Shown here: positions 54,416-63,545 of the stretch, in pieces
Numbering within the stretch: the stretch's first letter is position 1
Layout: each line of letters opens with the position of its first letter
Assembly (NCBI GenBank): GCA_958295785.1
Contig: OY282377.1
Location: forward strand, 4,280,896 to 4,344,895
Length of the DNA: 64,000 nt
Source: an uncultured Latescibacterota bacterium
GTDB lineage: Bacteria > Latescibacterota > UBA2968
Reading direction: 5' to 3'
The notes under the pieces: generated by a model
What the model was told of the DNA's origin: nothing
Seen by the model: the letters and a program-made list of their open reading frames with translations, nothing else
Database searches by the model: none
Translations under genes and position numbers: made by a program

Positions 54416-56065
54416 TCATAACAAACACACCTTGGCCTGCAACTCATCCACGAGAACTTTCTGGTTTTCCGAATAATCCACGGGGATTTCAACGACATGT
54501 ACGCCGCCATCGGCATAGCATTGCGTCAGCAGGGGAACGATCATATCCGTGGATTCCACGCGATGCCCATGCGCGCCGTAACTCTTGGCGTAGGTGACAA
54601 AATCCGGATTGCCAAATTCCAGACCAAAATCCGGCAACCCCATGTCGTATTGTTTCCAGCGGATCATGCCATACGCATTGTCTCTTAAAATCAAGACAAC
54701 GAGGTTGAGCTTGAGCCTCACAGCGGTTTCCAACTCTTGGCTGTTCATCATAAACCCCCCATCGCCGCAAACCGCCATCACCCGCCGGTGGGGATAAAAC
54801 CGCGTGGCCTCAATGGCCGAGGGCAATCCCGCGCCCATCGTCGCCAAGGCATTGTCCAGTAGCACGGTATTGGGTTGCGTGGTGGGGTAGTTGCGCGCAA
54901 ACCAGATTTTGTACACGCCGTTGTCCAGCGCGATGATGCCGTCTTCGGGCATGACTTTTCGCACATCCCAAACGAGACGCTGGGGTTTGACCGGAAAACT
55001 CCTGTCGTCTTCGCCGATGCGAATGTGTTCTTGAATCTGTTCGCGCACGCGCATGTAATAGTCAAAATCGTGTGTCTCGGTTTTGCCGGCTTTGTCGGCG
55101 AGGCGGCGGATTGTATTGGCAATGTCGCCCACCACTTCCAACTGTGGAAAATAAACATTATCCACCACCGCGGATTTGAAGTTGATGTGGATCACGCGGG
55201 TTGCCCCTTCATCGTGCAACATAAAAAAGGGCGGTTTTTCCACCACATCGTGCCCGACATTGAGGATCAGGTCCGCGCGGTCAATGGCGCAGTGGAGATA
55301 GTCGCCATCGGAGAGTGCCGCGGTGCCCAAAAACAAGGGATGGTCGTCTCCAACAACCCCCTTGCCCAGTTGGGTATTAAAAAAGGGAATGCCGGTTTGG
55401 TCGAGAAAGTGCGACACGGATTCCCAGATCCGCTTGCGATTGGTCCCCGCGCCCAAGAGCAACAAAGGCCGCACGGCCTCTTTGATCATGGCGACGGCGT
55501 TGTCAATGGCGCGTTCATTGGCATCGCCGCGCAAGCAGGTGCTGATGTTGAAGACCGTGTGTTCGTCAACGGGTTCTAAGGCCACGTCTTCCGGCAATTC
55601 CAAATGCACGGCGCCCGGGCGTTCTTCTTGTGCGAGGCGAAATGCCTCCCGCACCACAGAGGGGACCATGCCCACGTTGACAATTTGTCGGGTGTACTTT
55701 GTGAGGGGTTCCATCATCCGCACCACGTCGATGATCTGAAATTGGCCTTGTTTGCTCTTTTTGATCGGCTTTTGACCCGTGATCATGAGCAGTGGCATGC
55801 CGCCCAGTTGGGCATACGCCGCGCCCGTCACAAAATTGGTCGCGCCGGGCCCGAGTGTGGAAAGGCAAACGCCGGCCTTGCCCGTCAACCGTCCATAAGT
55901 GGCCGCCATAAACGCCGCGCCCTGTTCGTGCCGCGTCAAAATGAGTTGGATGCGCGATTTGCGAAGGGCCTCCAAAAAAGCGAGATTTTCTTCGCCCGGC
56001 ACGCCGTAAATATGCGTTACTCCTTCGTTTTCCAATGCTTTGACAAACAAATCTGAAGCGTTCAT
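54416..56065 (-). CDS. Thiamine-diphosphate enzyme, acetolactate synthase large-subunit-like
   Basis: 549 residues from ATG 56065 with AAAGAGG upstream. The N-terminal PYR domain has IYGVPGEENLAFLEAL and LILTRHEQGAAFMAATYGRL, including the catalytic glutamate. GPGATNFVTGAAYA follows, and the central domain has RPLLLLGAGTNRKRIWE. The PP domain carries the ThDP signature VCGDGGFMMNSQELETAVRL ending LRDNAYGMI. It closely resembles acetolactate synthases, but no small regulatory subunit gene is adjacent, so a catabolic AlsS-like or a different 2-oxoacid activity is possible. It converges with the Gfo/Idh gene, 19 bases apart. Confidence 0.8.
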   Translation of the reverse strand: MNASDLFVKALENEGVTHIYGVPGEENLAFLEALRKSRIQLILTRHEQGAAFMAATYGRLTGKAGVCLSTLGPGATNFVTGAAYAQLGGMPLLMITGQKPIKKSKQGQFQIIDVVRMMEPLTKYTRQIVNVGMVPSVVREAFRLAQEERPGAVHLELPEDVALEPVDEHTVFNISTCLRGDANERAIDNAVAMIKEAVRPLLLLGAGTNRKRIWESVSHFLDQTGIPFFNTQLGKGVVGDDHPLFLGTAALSDGDYLHCAIDRADLILNVGHDVVEKPPFFMLHDEGATRVIHINFKSAVVDNVYFPQLEVVGDIANTIRRLADKAGKTETHDFDYYMRVREQIQEHIRIGEDDRSFPVKPQRLVWDVRKVMPEDGIIALDNGVYKIWFARNYPTTQPNTVLLDNALATMGAGLPSAIEATRFYPHRRVMAVCGDGGFMMNSQELETAVRLKLNLVVLILRDNAYGMIRWKQYDMGLPDFGLEFGNPDFVTYAKSYGAHGHRVESTDMIVPLLTQCYADGGVHVVEIPVDYSENQKVLVDELQAKVCLL

Positions 56066-56144
56066 GGTTTCCTCTTTGAGAAATGATGATCCCCGTCCCC
56101 TCCCTACCTCCGGCCCGCCGCTGGATTCTTGAAAACAGCTATCA

Positions 56145-56396
56145 GTTTGGACAGGCACGGTGGCCTGTGCCTACGATTGTCTCTTATCCTGAAAATCCTT
56201 CCATCCATCCTGAATAACATTGTACAACTTCTCAGAAGTTTATCCCGATTCAGAAGGGTAACTGGACGGGGACTGACCACTGACCGCTATTCGGGCGGGC
56301 ACGGGGGCCGCGCCCCTACGATTGGATTTCATCTGCGTTCATCTGCGTTCATCTGCGTTCATCTGCGGACCGCCTTTTCGGGTAACTGGGCGGGGA
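56145..56396. repeat. REP-like palindromes and a 10-bp tandem repeat
   Basis: Palindromic units lie near 56149-56173 (GGCACGGTGGCCTGTGCCTA) and 56293-56322 (GGGCACGGGGGCCGCGCCCC). Right after the second, CATCTGCGTT is repeated three times and then CATCTGCGGA follows (about 56330-56369). The clause TAACTGG(A/G)CGGGGACT(G/A)ACCACTGACCG occurs twice. No gene is seen here. Confidence 0.65.
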
Positions 56397-57599
56397 CTAA
56401 CCACTGACCGTATTCTGATCCACGCGGTCTTGCTCTTTGAGGATTTGCTTCCGAAGCGCCGCGGGCAATTGCAGTACGCGCTGGAAATAGGTGGATTCCT
56501 CAAAGCGCAGGTTGTTGTGTTTGAAGATGGGACGGTGCAGGTCGCGGCTGAGGTCGCAGTCGAATCGGGCGAGAATGGATTCGCGCATGCTGCCGCCGCC
56601 GTCCGGGTTGATGTGGCACAAGCCCCAAGAGATGCCGCGTCCGTCGCCGTTGTCGGCAAAGGCGTCTGGCACAAAAGGGCCGGGCGCGACAGGCGGAACT
56701 TGAAGCAGGGATTTCATTTCAAAATGAATGCCATCTGGCGCGTATTGCACGGTGTTTTTTTCAGGGCCATCCAAGCTGACGAGCGCGGCAATGCCTTCTT
56801 TGTAGGGCCAAAGGCAGGTTTCGTGACCCGAGTTGAGCACGGGATTGAGCGGGGATTTTTCATAAGGGCCTTCGGGCCGGTCGGCTATGGCGACGCCTTG
56901 GGCGCGGATGATGTTCGCGCCGCCGCGTTTTTGACCGGGCGAGCCTTTGTAATACATGTAAATTTTGCCTTTGTAGATCAGCGGAAAGGGATCGTGGATG
57001 CAATTGCAATCCCAATCGTCTGCATTGCCGGGCGAGACAACCGGTCTGCCCAACCGCGTCCATGGGCCGTTGGGAGAATCTGCCCAAGCGATAGTGACCG
57101 GGCACGAGTCCCCGCCCTGAATGACTGCGCTGTACGCCTGATGGTAGAGATAGTACTTGCCCTTCCACAAGAGGATGTCGGGCGTGCAGTTTGATCGCCA
57201 GCCAAATCCGCCCTTGGGCGGTCGCGTGACAGCAGGGCCTTGTTCTTCCCAGCAAAAGCCGTCTTTGCTCGTGGCATACCAGATATCCGCGAGGTCCCAA
57301 TCGACCGAGGGGATCGCGTCTGTGGCTTTTTCGTGACCCACAGGCGGCCCTTCTGTGCGGCGGCAGGTGTACCAGACGTAATAGGTGCCGTCAATGCGGA
57401 TCACTTTGGAGGGATCGCGTCGAGAGACATTGGCCTCGCGTGAGAATCCTTCGAGTTGCGAGTATTTGAAATTGCTGAAAAATTCATTGCCGCGATCCTC
57501 ATGCGGGTTCCACACGTCGTATAGACGCGCCATCGCCGCGCTGAGTTTGCGGTCGCGCGGTTTCTCAAGTGGCATTTGAGCGGGAAAAGGCGTTTGCAT
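56397..57599 (-). CDS. Glycoside hydrolase family 117-like protein
   Basis: 400 residues from ATG 57599 with AAGGAG upstream. It folds as a five-bladed beta-propeller by family. Visible blade motifs are RRDPSKVIRIDGTYYVWYTC, WDLADIWYATSKDGFCWEEQ, NCTPDILLWKGKYYLYHQAY and HDPFPLIYKGKIYMYYKGSP, with the acidic residues expected of GH43/GH117 propellers. GH117 enzymes remove 3,6-anhydro-L-galactose from the ends of agar oligosaccharides, and related clades act on other sugars. No signal peptide is seen, so it is probably cytoplasmic and acts on imported oligomers. The family is named from remembered motifs; GH43-like is the alternative. Confidence 0.65.
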   Translation of the reverse strand: MQTPFPAQMPLEKPRDRKLSAAMARLYDVWNPHEDRGNEFFSNFKYSQLEGFSREANVSRRDPSKVIRIDGTYYVWYTCRRTEGPPVGHEKATDAIPSVDWDLADIWYATSKDGFCWEEQGPAVTRPPKGGFGWRSNCTPDILLWKGKYYLYHQAYSAVIQGGDSCPVTIAWADSPNGPWTRLGRPVVSPGNADDWDCNCIHDPFPLIYKGKIYMYYKGSPGQKRGGANIIRAQGVAIADRPEGPYEKSPLNPVLNSGHETCLWPYKEGIAALVSLDGPEKNTVQYAPDGIHFEMKSLLQVPPVAPGPFVPDAFADNGDGRGISWGLCHINPDGGGSMRESILARFDCDLSRDLHRPIFKHNNLRFEESTYFQRVLQLPAALRKQILKEQDRVDQNTVSG

Positions 57600-57635
57600 G
57601 GGTGCTCCTTTAATCGTTTCAATAGTTGACGCGCA

Positions 57636-58247
57636 TCAGCCCGATGCGCCGGATTTTTCCCTCAGCGTATTGACGAGCCGTCTCGCATGGGGCGACGCCG
57701 CAGCCACCTTAAGGGGGTCAATCTGCGCGAGAATGTTGAACGAATGTCGGCCCTTGTCGTATTTTCCTTTGGGACATGAGCGCGTCGCGTTTTGTAGGCC
57801 GTTCAATACATCGGATTTTGCGATGTTCTCAACATCCTGACGAGCGGGAAGCGCATTTTGGTTAAAGCTGTTGCCGAAGTATGCCGCCAATTTGTCCCGG
57901 TCAGATAGAAACCAGGCTTCCATACACTGCACCATCAAAAGCGCCTGTTCGTCTGCGGCATCCGTGGGGCGGTCCCATTTATCCCATATCTTCAAGTGTT
58001 CCCAAGGATCGAATTTCACGAGAGCTTCACTATCGACCAACAGCGCGATGAAGTCGCGTTCTCCGGCAGTGCGGAGTGCCGTGCGAAAATCTTTGAAGGC
58101 TTCTTGTCGGCTACCGCTTGCGATCACACTCGGCATGCGACCTCCCAAGCCTACCTTGCAGAAAAACTCGCTGAACCCTTGGCGGCACTTCTGCCTCAGT
58201 GCGCGGGTCTGACCGCCACCCTCCACATAAATCTCGACTTTTACCAC
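57636..58247 (-). CDS. DUF4276 family protein (TOPRIM-like), second gene of an ATPase cassette
   Basis: 203 residues. GTG 58247 is preferred: GGGAGG lies upstream and the GTG overlaps the ATPase stop (GTGGTAA). A longer ATG start at 58307 would overlap more. The N-terminus VKVEIYVEGGGQTRAL has the conserved glutamate of TOPRIM-like folds, and FIALLVDSEALVKFDPWEHL supplies an acidic DxE. The middle MVQCMEAWFLSDRDKLAAYF is typical of DUF4276. Proteins of this class pair with AAA ATPases in anti-phage modules related to PARIS and AbiL; the assignment to any of these is inference. Confidence 0.75.
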   Translation of the reverse strand: MVKVEIYVEGGGQTRALRQKCRQGFSEFFCKVGLGGRMPSVIASGSRQEAFKDFRTALRTAGERDFIALLVDSEALVKFDPWEHLKIWDKWDRPTDAADEQALLMVQCMEAWFLSDRDKLAAYFGNSFNQNALPARQDVENIAKSDVLNGLQNATRSCPKGKYDKGRHSFNILAQIDPLKVAAASPHARRLVNTLREKSGASG

Positions 58248-59404
58248 CGGTTGCCTCCCAACTTGCCCTTGCTCCACAATTCTCCAAGGCTGTAACTCTT
58301 CAACCACTCCTTAAGGCTGGGCCGATCCAGCCGGCGCATTTCCGTTTTGCCAACGTGCTTCTCGCAGACCACGATGCTCTCGGGCGTATCGGTCAGGGCA
58401 TCTACGAGTACGTCAGAGTGCGTTGTGACGATAAGCTGGCACCTGTCCGATGCCTCGCGCATCAGGGCGCCGAGAATGGGCAAAATGTCGGGATGTAAGC
58501 CCAATTCCGGTTCTTCAATGCAGACCAGCGGTGGGGGATTCGGGTGACAAAGAATCGCCAACAGGCACAGAAAGCGCAACGTGCCATCGGACAACCGCGT
58601 TGCCGGAACCGCAATATTGCCTTCTTGGGCAAAGACCTGAACCGTCCCACCTTCAAGGCTGACGTCCAGATCGGTTATGCCTTCGTAGAGTTGGCACACG
58701 GTTTTCAGAATCCGATCCTTGGCCTTTGGCTCTCGCCTCAACCGATTCAGTACCAGCCCCAAGTTCTTTCCATCTTCGCCGAGAAAATCATTGGGCATAT
58801 CGACCGGTTGCGGCAGGCGCGGCGGCGTGTGGCGACCAAAAGAACTCTCGCGATAGAGTCGCATGCGATCAAACGCCTCGCCGAGCCACGTCACTTCCGG
58901 ATAGTGGTCTGGATCCTTTCGCTGCGCGAGAATGGATTGCTGTGGATCCATCTCTTCCAGACGTAACTGACGCTGCGTCTCACCTCGGTCGTTCAGGGTG
59001 GCGCGACCTCCCTGCAACTCGTAATAGAGATACGGCCTTGAATGGTTGGAATACGCCTCTTCGTTTTCTATCCGCTCGTCGGTCAACTCGAATCGCTGAC
59101 CCTTTTCCGCGAACCCGAGGCAATATCGCAGTGCCGCCCCCTTCGGATTATCCAGAATCACTTCGATGTAAGCGGACGATACTTTTGGCTCGCCCCGCCA
59201 AATCCAGTCGCGGATTCCTCCGCCTTCCCGAATTGGGGCCGTGAGGTCCCTAGGCGTGGCTTTTAGCAGGCCAATCGCCTCAATGAGATTGGACTTCCCT
59301 GAGCCGTTGGGGCCGATGAGGATATTCAAAGGGGCCAATTCAAGCTCTTCGGTATTCGGCCCGAACGAGAGCAGGTTTTCCAGTTTGATGCGCCGTATAA
59401 ACAT
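58241..59404 (-). CDS. AAA ATPase (RecF/OLD-like), first gene of a DUF4276 cassette
   Basis: 387 residues from ATG 59404 with GGAAGGA upstream. Walker A GPNGSGKSN is at residues 31-39 after IRRIKLENLLSFGPN; the signature-like RLSDGTLRFL, Walker B PPLVCIEEPELGLHPD and switch LIVTTHSDVLVDAL follow. This is the AAA_21-type ATPase that commonly accompanies DUF4276. The overlap with the DUF4276 start implies coupled translation. The cassette lies between GH117 and GH2 genes, which read in the same direction and would otherwise be neighbours, so it looks inserted. REP palindromes occupy the DNA just upstream. Confidence 0.85.
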   Translation of the reverse strand: MFIRRIKLENLLSFGPNTEELELAPLNILIGPNGSGKSNLIEAIGLLKATPRDLTAPIREGGGIRDWIWRGEPKVSSAYIEVILDNPKGAALRYCLGFAEKGQRFELTDERIENEEAYSNHSRPYLYYELQGGRATLNDRGETQRQLRLEEMDPQQSILAQRKDPDHYPEVTWLGEAFDRMRLYRESSFGRHTPPRLPQPVDMPNDFLGEDGKNLGLVLNRLRREPKAKDRILKTVCQLYEGITDLDVSLEGGTVQVFAQEGNIAVPATRLSDGTLRFLCLLAILCHPNPPPLVCIEEPELGLHPDILPILGALMREASDRCQLIVTTHSDVLVDALTDTPESIVVCEKHVGKTEMRRLDRPSLKEWLKSYSLGELWSKGKLGGNRW

Positions 59405-59516
59405 ATTTCGTCCTTCCTCTCGAGTTCCCGACTGTCTGAGGTCGGGAGAATGCCGCGAACCGCTGATCGCTTGGGCGGTGTGCGGTTGGGGGGCCGTCTT
59501 CCATCTTCCCCCTGTA

Positions 59517-59620
59517 TTTTTGGGCGAGCACGGGGGCATCGCTCCTACATACTGCGGGCGAATACGGGGGCATCGCTCATACACACACCGCAGGCGAATA
59601 CAGGGGCAATCGCCCCTACC
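59517..59620. repeat. Three tandem REP-like palindromes
   Basis: GGCGAGCACGGGGGCATCGC, GGCGAATACGGGGGCATCGC and GGCGAATACAGGGGCAATCG follow one another with about 30-35-base spacing. They lie in the 336-base gap between GH2 and the ATPase gene, which holds no gene. Confidence 0.7.
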
Positions 59621-59740
59621 ACACGGCTCGCCTTTTGTGATTTTGAACGGGCTATCGCCAGTTGTACCCCGCTCGTGTTTTTTGTGGCTAAACTTCCATC
59701 TCACTCGTGGATGGGTCGTTGGGCGGAGGGCGTCTATTCG

Positions 59741-61999
59741 TCACTTCATGTCCAAAAGTTGCACCGATAAATAGGCGGGTCTTTCCGAGGGCAGAAGGAG
59801 GGCGCAGATGGTGTTTTCGCCGGGAGATAAAAGATCGCATTCGTCCGCAGAGAGCAGGGTGCAGGTTTCCGAGATCGGCGCGGAATGCTGCCTGACGCGC
59901 AGACTGCGTATGCGTTGCCCGTTGATAAAGATCTGGCAGTCGGCAGACGACGCCACATAGAACACGGGCGCGTCCAACCGCTGATTGAGCGCGATTGTGG
60001 TGCGGATATAGATGGGATTTTCGGGCGCGCTTTCCGATGCGCCAAACGGGCTTTTGCCCGTTGCCCACGATGAATCGTCGAACGCGGACTGACACCAGTT
60101 GCCGCCAAAGTTGGGCAGGATGTCGCGGGGCGAGGTGTTTTGGGGCATGGCGGATGGGGCCATATCTTCGCCCGCGCTGTATCGCCATTCGGCGTCGGGG
60201 CCGATTGCGGATTCAAATTGCGGCATGTCCCAAAGCGCGGCGTGGATAGTGCCGAGTTCGTCCGGGTCAATTTTGGAGACTTTGCGGTCGTAGGTCAGCC
60301 AGCCGTTGAGTTCGTGCTCGACATCGGTGATTTGGGTATATACGACGCCGTTGAGCGCGGTGAGGCCGACCATTGCGCGAAGATTTGCGACCCAGAAGCG
60401 ATAGTCGTCTCGCATGGCCTCTGGCGTTGGATAGGTGGGGCGGGTGGTGTCGTTGATGCGGTCGATGTGTTCAGCGGGTTTTTCGCGGTCGTACCATGTG
60501 TGACCGGGGATGCAGAGGTTGAACCCGCCCGCTTCACCCAAGAGGGCGATGCGCCCATGGGCGGATTGTTGCAGCGCGGTGGCCGGGTAAAAGGTGTAGT
60601 CGTGAATATCGCAGATGTCGCCCGTGCCCGTATCTGTCCAACCGCTGGCACTGGTGACAAAGCGCGAGGGGTCGCGCTGTTTGACGCGGTCTGTGTGGCG
60701 TTTGGTGTCGTGTTGCCCCCAGCCTTCGTTAAAAATGATCCACTGGACAATGCAGGGGTGGTTGTGCAGCCAATCCATCATGTCGTCAAATTCGATCTCC
60801 CATTGCCGCGCGGCTTCGGGCGTCACGCGCTGGTCGAACTTGGGCATGCAGACCATGTCTTGCCAAACCAAGAGGCCCAAGCGGTCGCAGTGGTAATACC
60901 AGCGGTCGGGATGGGTCTTGACGTGAACGCGCACCATGTTGCAGGCGATTTGTTTGAGGTAGGTGAGGTCAAAGCGAATGGCTTCTTCAGATGGCGGGGT
61001 CAAAATGCCGTCGGGCCAATAGCCTTGGTCGAGCGGGCCGAATTGAAAGATGGGACGGTCGTTGAGGAGGAAGCGTTTGATGCCGTTTTCATCTTCGCCG
61101 ACGGATATTTTTCGCATGCCAAAATAACTGTCGATAGCGTCGATAATTGCGCCATGGCGCAGCACCTCAACTCTGAGGCCGTAGAGAAAGGGATGGTCTG
61201 GCTGCCAGTATTTTGCGTTTGGAATACCCAGATGAATGGCGCGGTCTGCCCGTCCGCTCGCGCCGGCGATTTGCCGGTTGCCGTCACGAGCGACCACTCG
61301 AATTGTGCATCCCCCCAAGTTTTCGCCCGAGACGATAATATTTAGCGTTTCCGCGTCTATATCGGGCGTGAGGCGCAGCGCGCGGATGGATTGCTCGGGA
61401 ACCGCTTCGAGCCACACGGTTTGCCAGATACCGCCGGTGGGCTGGTACCGAAACCCCCGGCGGTTTTCCGGCATAATTTGTTTGCCAATGGCCTGCGCCC
61501 GTTGTTCGGTGGCGTCCCAGCAACAGACGACGAGTTCGCCGATGCGGTCGGTGAGATGGTCGGTGATGTCGCAAGAGAAGGGGGCGTATCCCCCGCGGTG
61601 TTGCCCGGCTTTCTCGCCGTTGACATAAACGCTGGTCTCCCAGTCGGCTGCTTGGAAATGGAGCAAAATCCGGTTGCCCGCCCAGCCCTTGGGAATGGCG
61701 AGGTTTCGGCGATACCACAACCGCTGGTCCGGGCGGAGAATTTTCATGACGCCGGACAGGGGCGCGTCAAGGGCAAAGGGAACGAGGATTTGCCCGTGCC
61801 ATTCCGATGGCGGGTCGCCTTCGGTCATGCTGCCATCTGCGAATGCGACAGGCTCGACCGCGTAGTCCCACAGGCCGTTGAGATTTTGCCAGTGTTGCCG
61901 AACCATTTGCGGGCGCGGGTGTTCTGGCAAGACATTGTCCGGCGAAACGCTTTCTGCAAACGGCGTTGCGATGTGTTGCGGCACGGGTTCCCAAGTCAC
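59741..61999 (-). CDS. Glycoside hydrolase family 2 protein
   Basis: 752 residues from GTG 61999, directly abutting the stop of the PhyH-HEAT gene (TAAGTG). The sugar-binding domain has RPQMVRQHWQNLNGLWDYAV and WETSVYVNGEKAGQHRGGYA. The TIM barrel carries the acid/base in CIVQWIIFNEGWGQHD and the nucleophile region in RIALLGEAGGFNL. A C-terminal sandwich domain (FDDSSWATGKSPFGASE) binds carbohydrate by family. Without a signal peptide it probably acts in the cytoplasm on a beta-linked oligosaccharide. Which sugar (galactoside, glucuronide, mannoside) cannot be read. Confidence 0.88.
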   Translation of the reverse strand: MTWEPVPQHIATPFAESVSPDNVLPEHPRPQMVRQHWQNLNGLWDYAVEPVAFADGSMTEGDPPSEWHGQILVPFALDAPLSGVMKILRPDQRLWYRRNLAIPKGWAGNRILLHFQAADWETSVYVNGEKAGQHRGGYAPFSCDITDHLTDRIGELVVCCWDATEQRAQAIGKQIMPENRRGFRYQPTGGIWQTVWLEAVPEQSIRALRLTPDIDAETLNIIVSGENLGGCTIRVVARDGNRQIAGASGRADRAIHLGIPNAKYWQPDHPFLYGLRVEVLRHGAIIDAIDSYFGMRKISVGEDENGIKRFLLNDRPIFQFGPLDQGYWPDGILTPPSEEAIRFDLTYLKQIACNMVRVHVKTHPDRWYYHCDRLGLLVWQDMVCMPKFDQRVTPEAARQWEIEFDDMMDWLHNHPCIVQWIIFNEGWGQHDTKRHTDRVKQRDPSRFVTSASGWTDTGTGDICDIHDYTFYPATALQQSAHGRIALLGEAGGFNLCIPGHTWYDREKPAEHIDRINDTTRPTYPTPEAMRDDYRFWVANLRAMVGLTALNGVVYTQITDVEHELNGWLTYDRKVSKIDPDELGTIHAALWDMPQFESAIGPDAEWRYSAGEDMAPSAMPQNTSPRDILPNFGGNWCQSAFDDSSWATGKSPFGASESAPENPIYIRTTIALNQRLDAPVFYVASSADCQIFINGQRIRSLRVRQHSAPISETCTLLSADECDLLSPGENTICALLLPSERPAYLSVQLLDMK

Positions 62000-63412
62000 T
62001 TATGCCGCCTTGATGGGTGTGGGTCTTTGCACCTGGCCTTTGGATTCGCTGTCCCAGCGCAGGGTTTGCAGGCGTTGCATGGCGGCCCTGAGTGCTTCGG
62101 GCGTGCCAATGCGATAGAGACCACGGACTGCAAATCCGCGAACATAGTGGTTGCCATCGCGCAGGGCGTCTGCCAATTCGGGAATGGCCGATTGGGCCTG
62201 ATTACCCAGTCGCGCAAGCGAGAGGGCCGCGTTGCGGCGCACAAAATCGCTTTCATCTGTGGACAGGATATCCGCGAGTGGGCGCGCGGCGTCAGCGGTG
62301 TTTTGGCTCACTGTGCCCAGGGATTCAGCAACGCGGGCGCGCACATCTTCATCGGGGTCTTGCAACAGCGCGATGAGATCGGGCGCGGCGGCTTTGGCGC
62401 GCAAGCCCAAGTCCCCGAGCACATCGATGGCGCGGGCGCGGATCTGCGCGTTCGGATCTCGGCTGAGTTTGAGCAATGCGGGAACGGCTTTTTCGCCAAC
62501 CGCCGCGAGTCCATACCCCGCGTTTCGGGGCCGATCCACATTTTCCGTGTCGCCGAGCGCGTCGATCAACGCGGGTATGGCGCGTTCGCCCCGCGCTCCC
62601 AGGGTGTAGGACGCATTGAGCGCGAGGGCTTCGTCCGCATGGGAAAGGCGTCCGGTCAGGGTTTCGACAGATGTCCCGTTTGCGCTGCGTTCGGGCGCTT
62701 TGCCCAAGTGCCAGTGCCACATGGCCTGCCAGATGGGTTCTTGCGGATCATCGGACGCGACCCAAGTTTCATCTTCGTGATCCCATGTAGGTTCGGTGGG
62801 TTCGCTCATGCGCGTGAACAGAAATTTGACCATGTGGCGCGTGATGTCCGTGTCGTTGGCTTCTTTTTTGTGCAAGATGTCGTAGTGAATCAGCACAACT
62901 GTGCCCGCTGGCCCGGACGAGAAGAGGGGCTCGCCTTCTTGTTGCCGGGCCGTGATGTATTGCGATTTTGGAATCACGCTGGTGGGGCCCATTTCGTCGG
63001 GCGTATCCTGCGGATAATACATCGCCATCATCCAGCGGCAGTGGTGATGGCGGCGGTTGTGGTCCGCGCAGAACCGGCTGTTGTGCAAACTGTCTTTGTG
63101 CATGCCGCGCGCCGCGCTGCCCGGATGACTTTCGTGGACATGGCGGTGCAGGTGCAAGTAATAATCCGGGCCGAGGATGCTGGAAAACGCGCCGTGAACA
63201 ACGGGGTGATCCCACACATCTTGCAGTTCTGGCACGGCCGGGAGGAGGTTGTTGCCCGGGTTTTTGCCCCCGGTTTTTGCAAAGGCTTCGTCGATGCGTT
63301 TATAGACTTTCGCGTGAAATCCCTCTGGAAAATCGGGCTGGAGCATCAAATACCCATCCCGAATGAATTGCTGCATCTGTGCGTCGGTCAACAAAACGGG
63401 TTTGTCTGCCAT
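62000..63412 (-). CDS. Phytanoyl-CoA dioxygenase (PhyH) fused to HEAT repeats
   Basis: 470 residues. The N-terminal ~260 residues form a PhyH-type Fe(II)/2-oxoglutarate oxygenase. The iron ligands are H and D in RGMHKDSLHN and a distal H in VVLIHYDILHKKEAN, and a wider H-rich stretch lies between. From about residue 265 on there are five to six HEAT/PBS-lyase-type repeats (ASYTLGARGERAIPALIDAL, AGYGLAAVGEKAVPALLKLS, and so on). Oxygenases of this family hydroxylate small substrates; HEAT repeats mediate protein binding. The fusion occurs in several uncultured phyla. It is followed by GH2 with no gap, implying one transcript. Confidence 0.8.
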   Translation of the reverse strand: MADKPVLLTDAQMQQFIRDGYLMLQPDFPEGFHAKVYKRIDEAFAKTGGKNPGNNLLPAVPELQDVWDHPVVHGAFSSILGPDYYLHLHRHVHESHPGSAARGMHKDSLHNSRFCADHNRRHHHCRWMMAMYYPQDTPDEMGPTSVIPKSQYITARQQEGEPLFSSGPAGTVVLIHYDILHKKEANDTDITRHMVKFLFTRMSEPTEPTWDHEDETWVASDDPQEPIWQAMWHWHLGKAPERSANGTSVETLTGRLSHADEALALNASYTLGARGERAIPALIDALGDTENVDRPRNAGYGLAAVGEKAVPALLKLSRDPNAQIRARAIDVLGDLGLRAKAAAPDLIALLQDPDEDVRARVAESLGTVSQNTADAARPLADILSTDESDFVRRNAALSLARLGNQAQSAIPELADALRDGNHYVRGFAVRGLYRIGTPEALRAAMQRLQTLRWDSESKGQVQRPTPIKAA

Positions 63413-63545
63413 GGTGCTGTCCCTTTCAAGTTATGGGTTCGCGTTGCGGGAAAATGCGCTGTGAAAATATACAATCCCTCTATCTAATCAAGGATATTTT
63501 GTTTTTCGTGCCGCGGGGTAGGTCCCGAGCATTTTAAGATGGCTT

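Noticed and set aside
61391-63487. 698-codon open frame on the + strand
   Set aside because: It spans the antisense of both the GH2 and PhyH-HEAT genes, crosses their junction and shows no domain, so it is a shadow frame.
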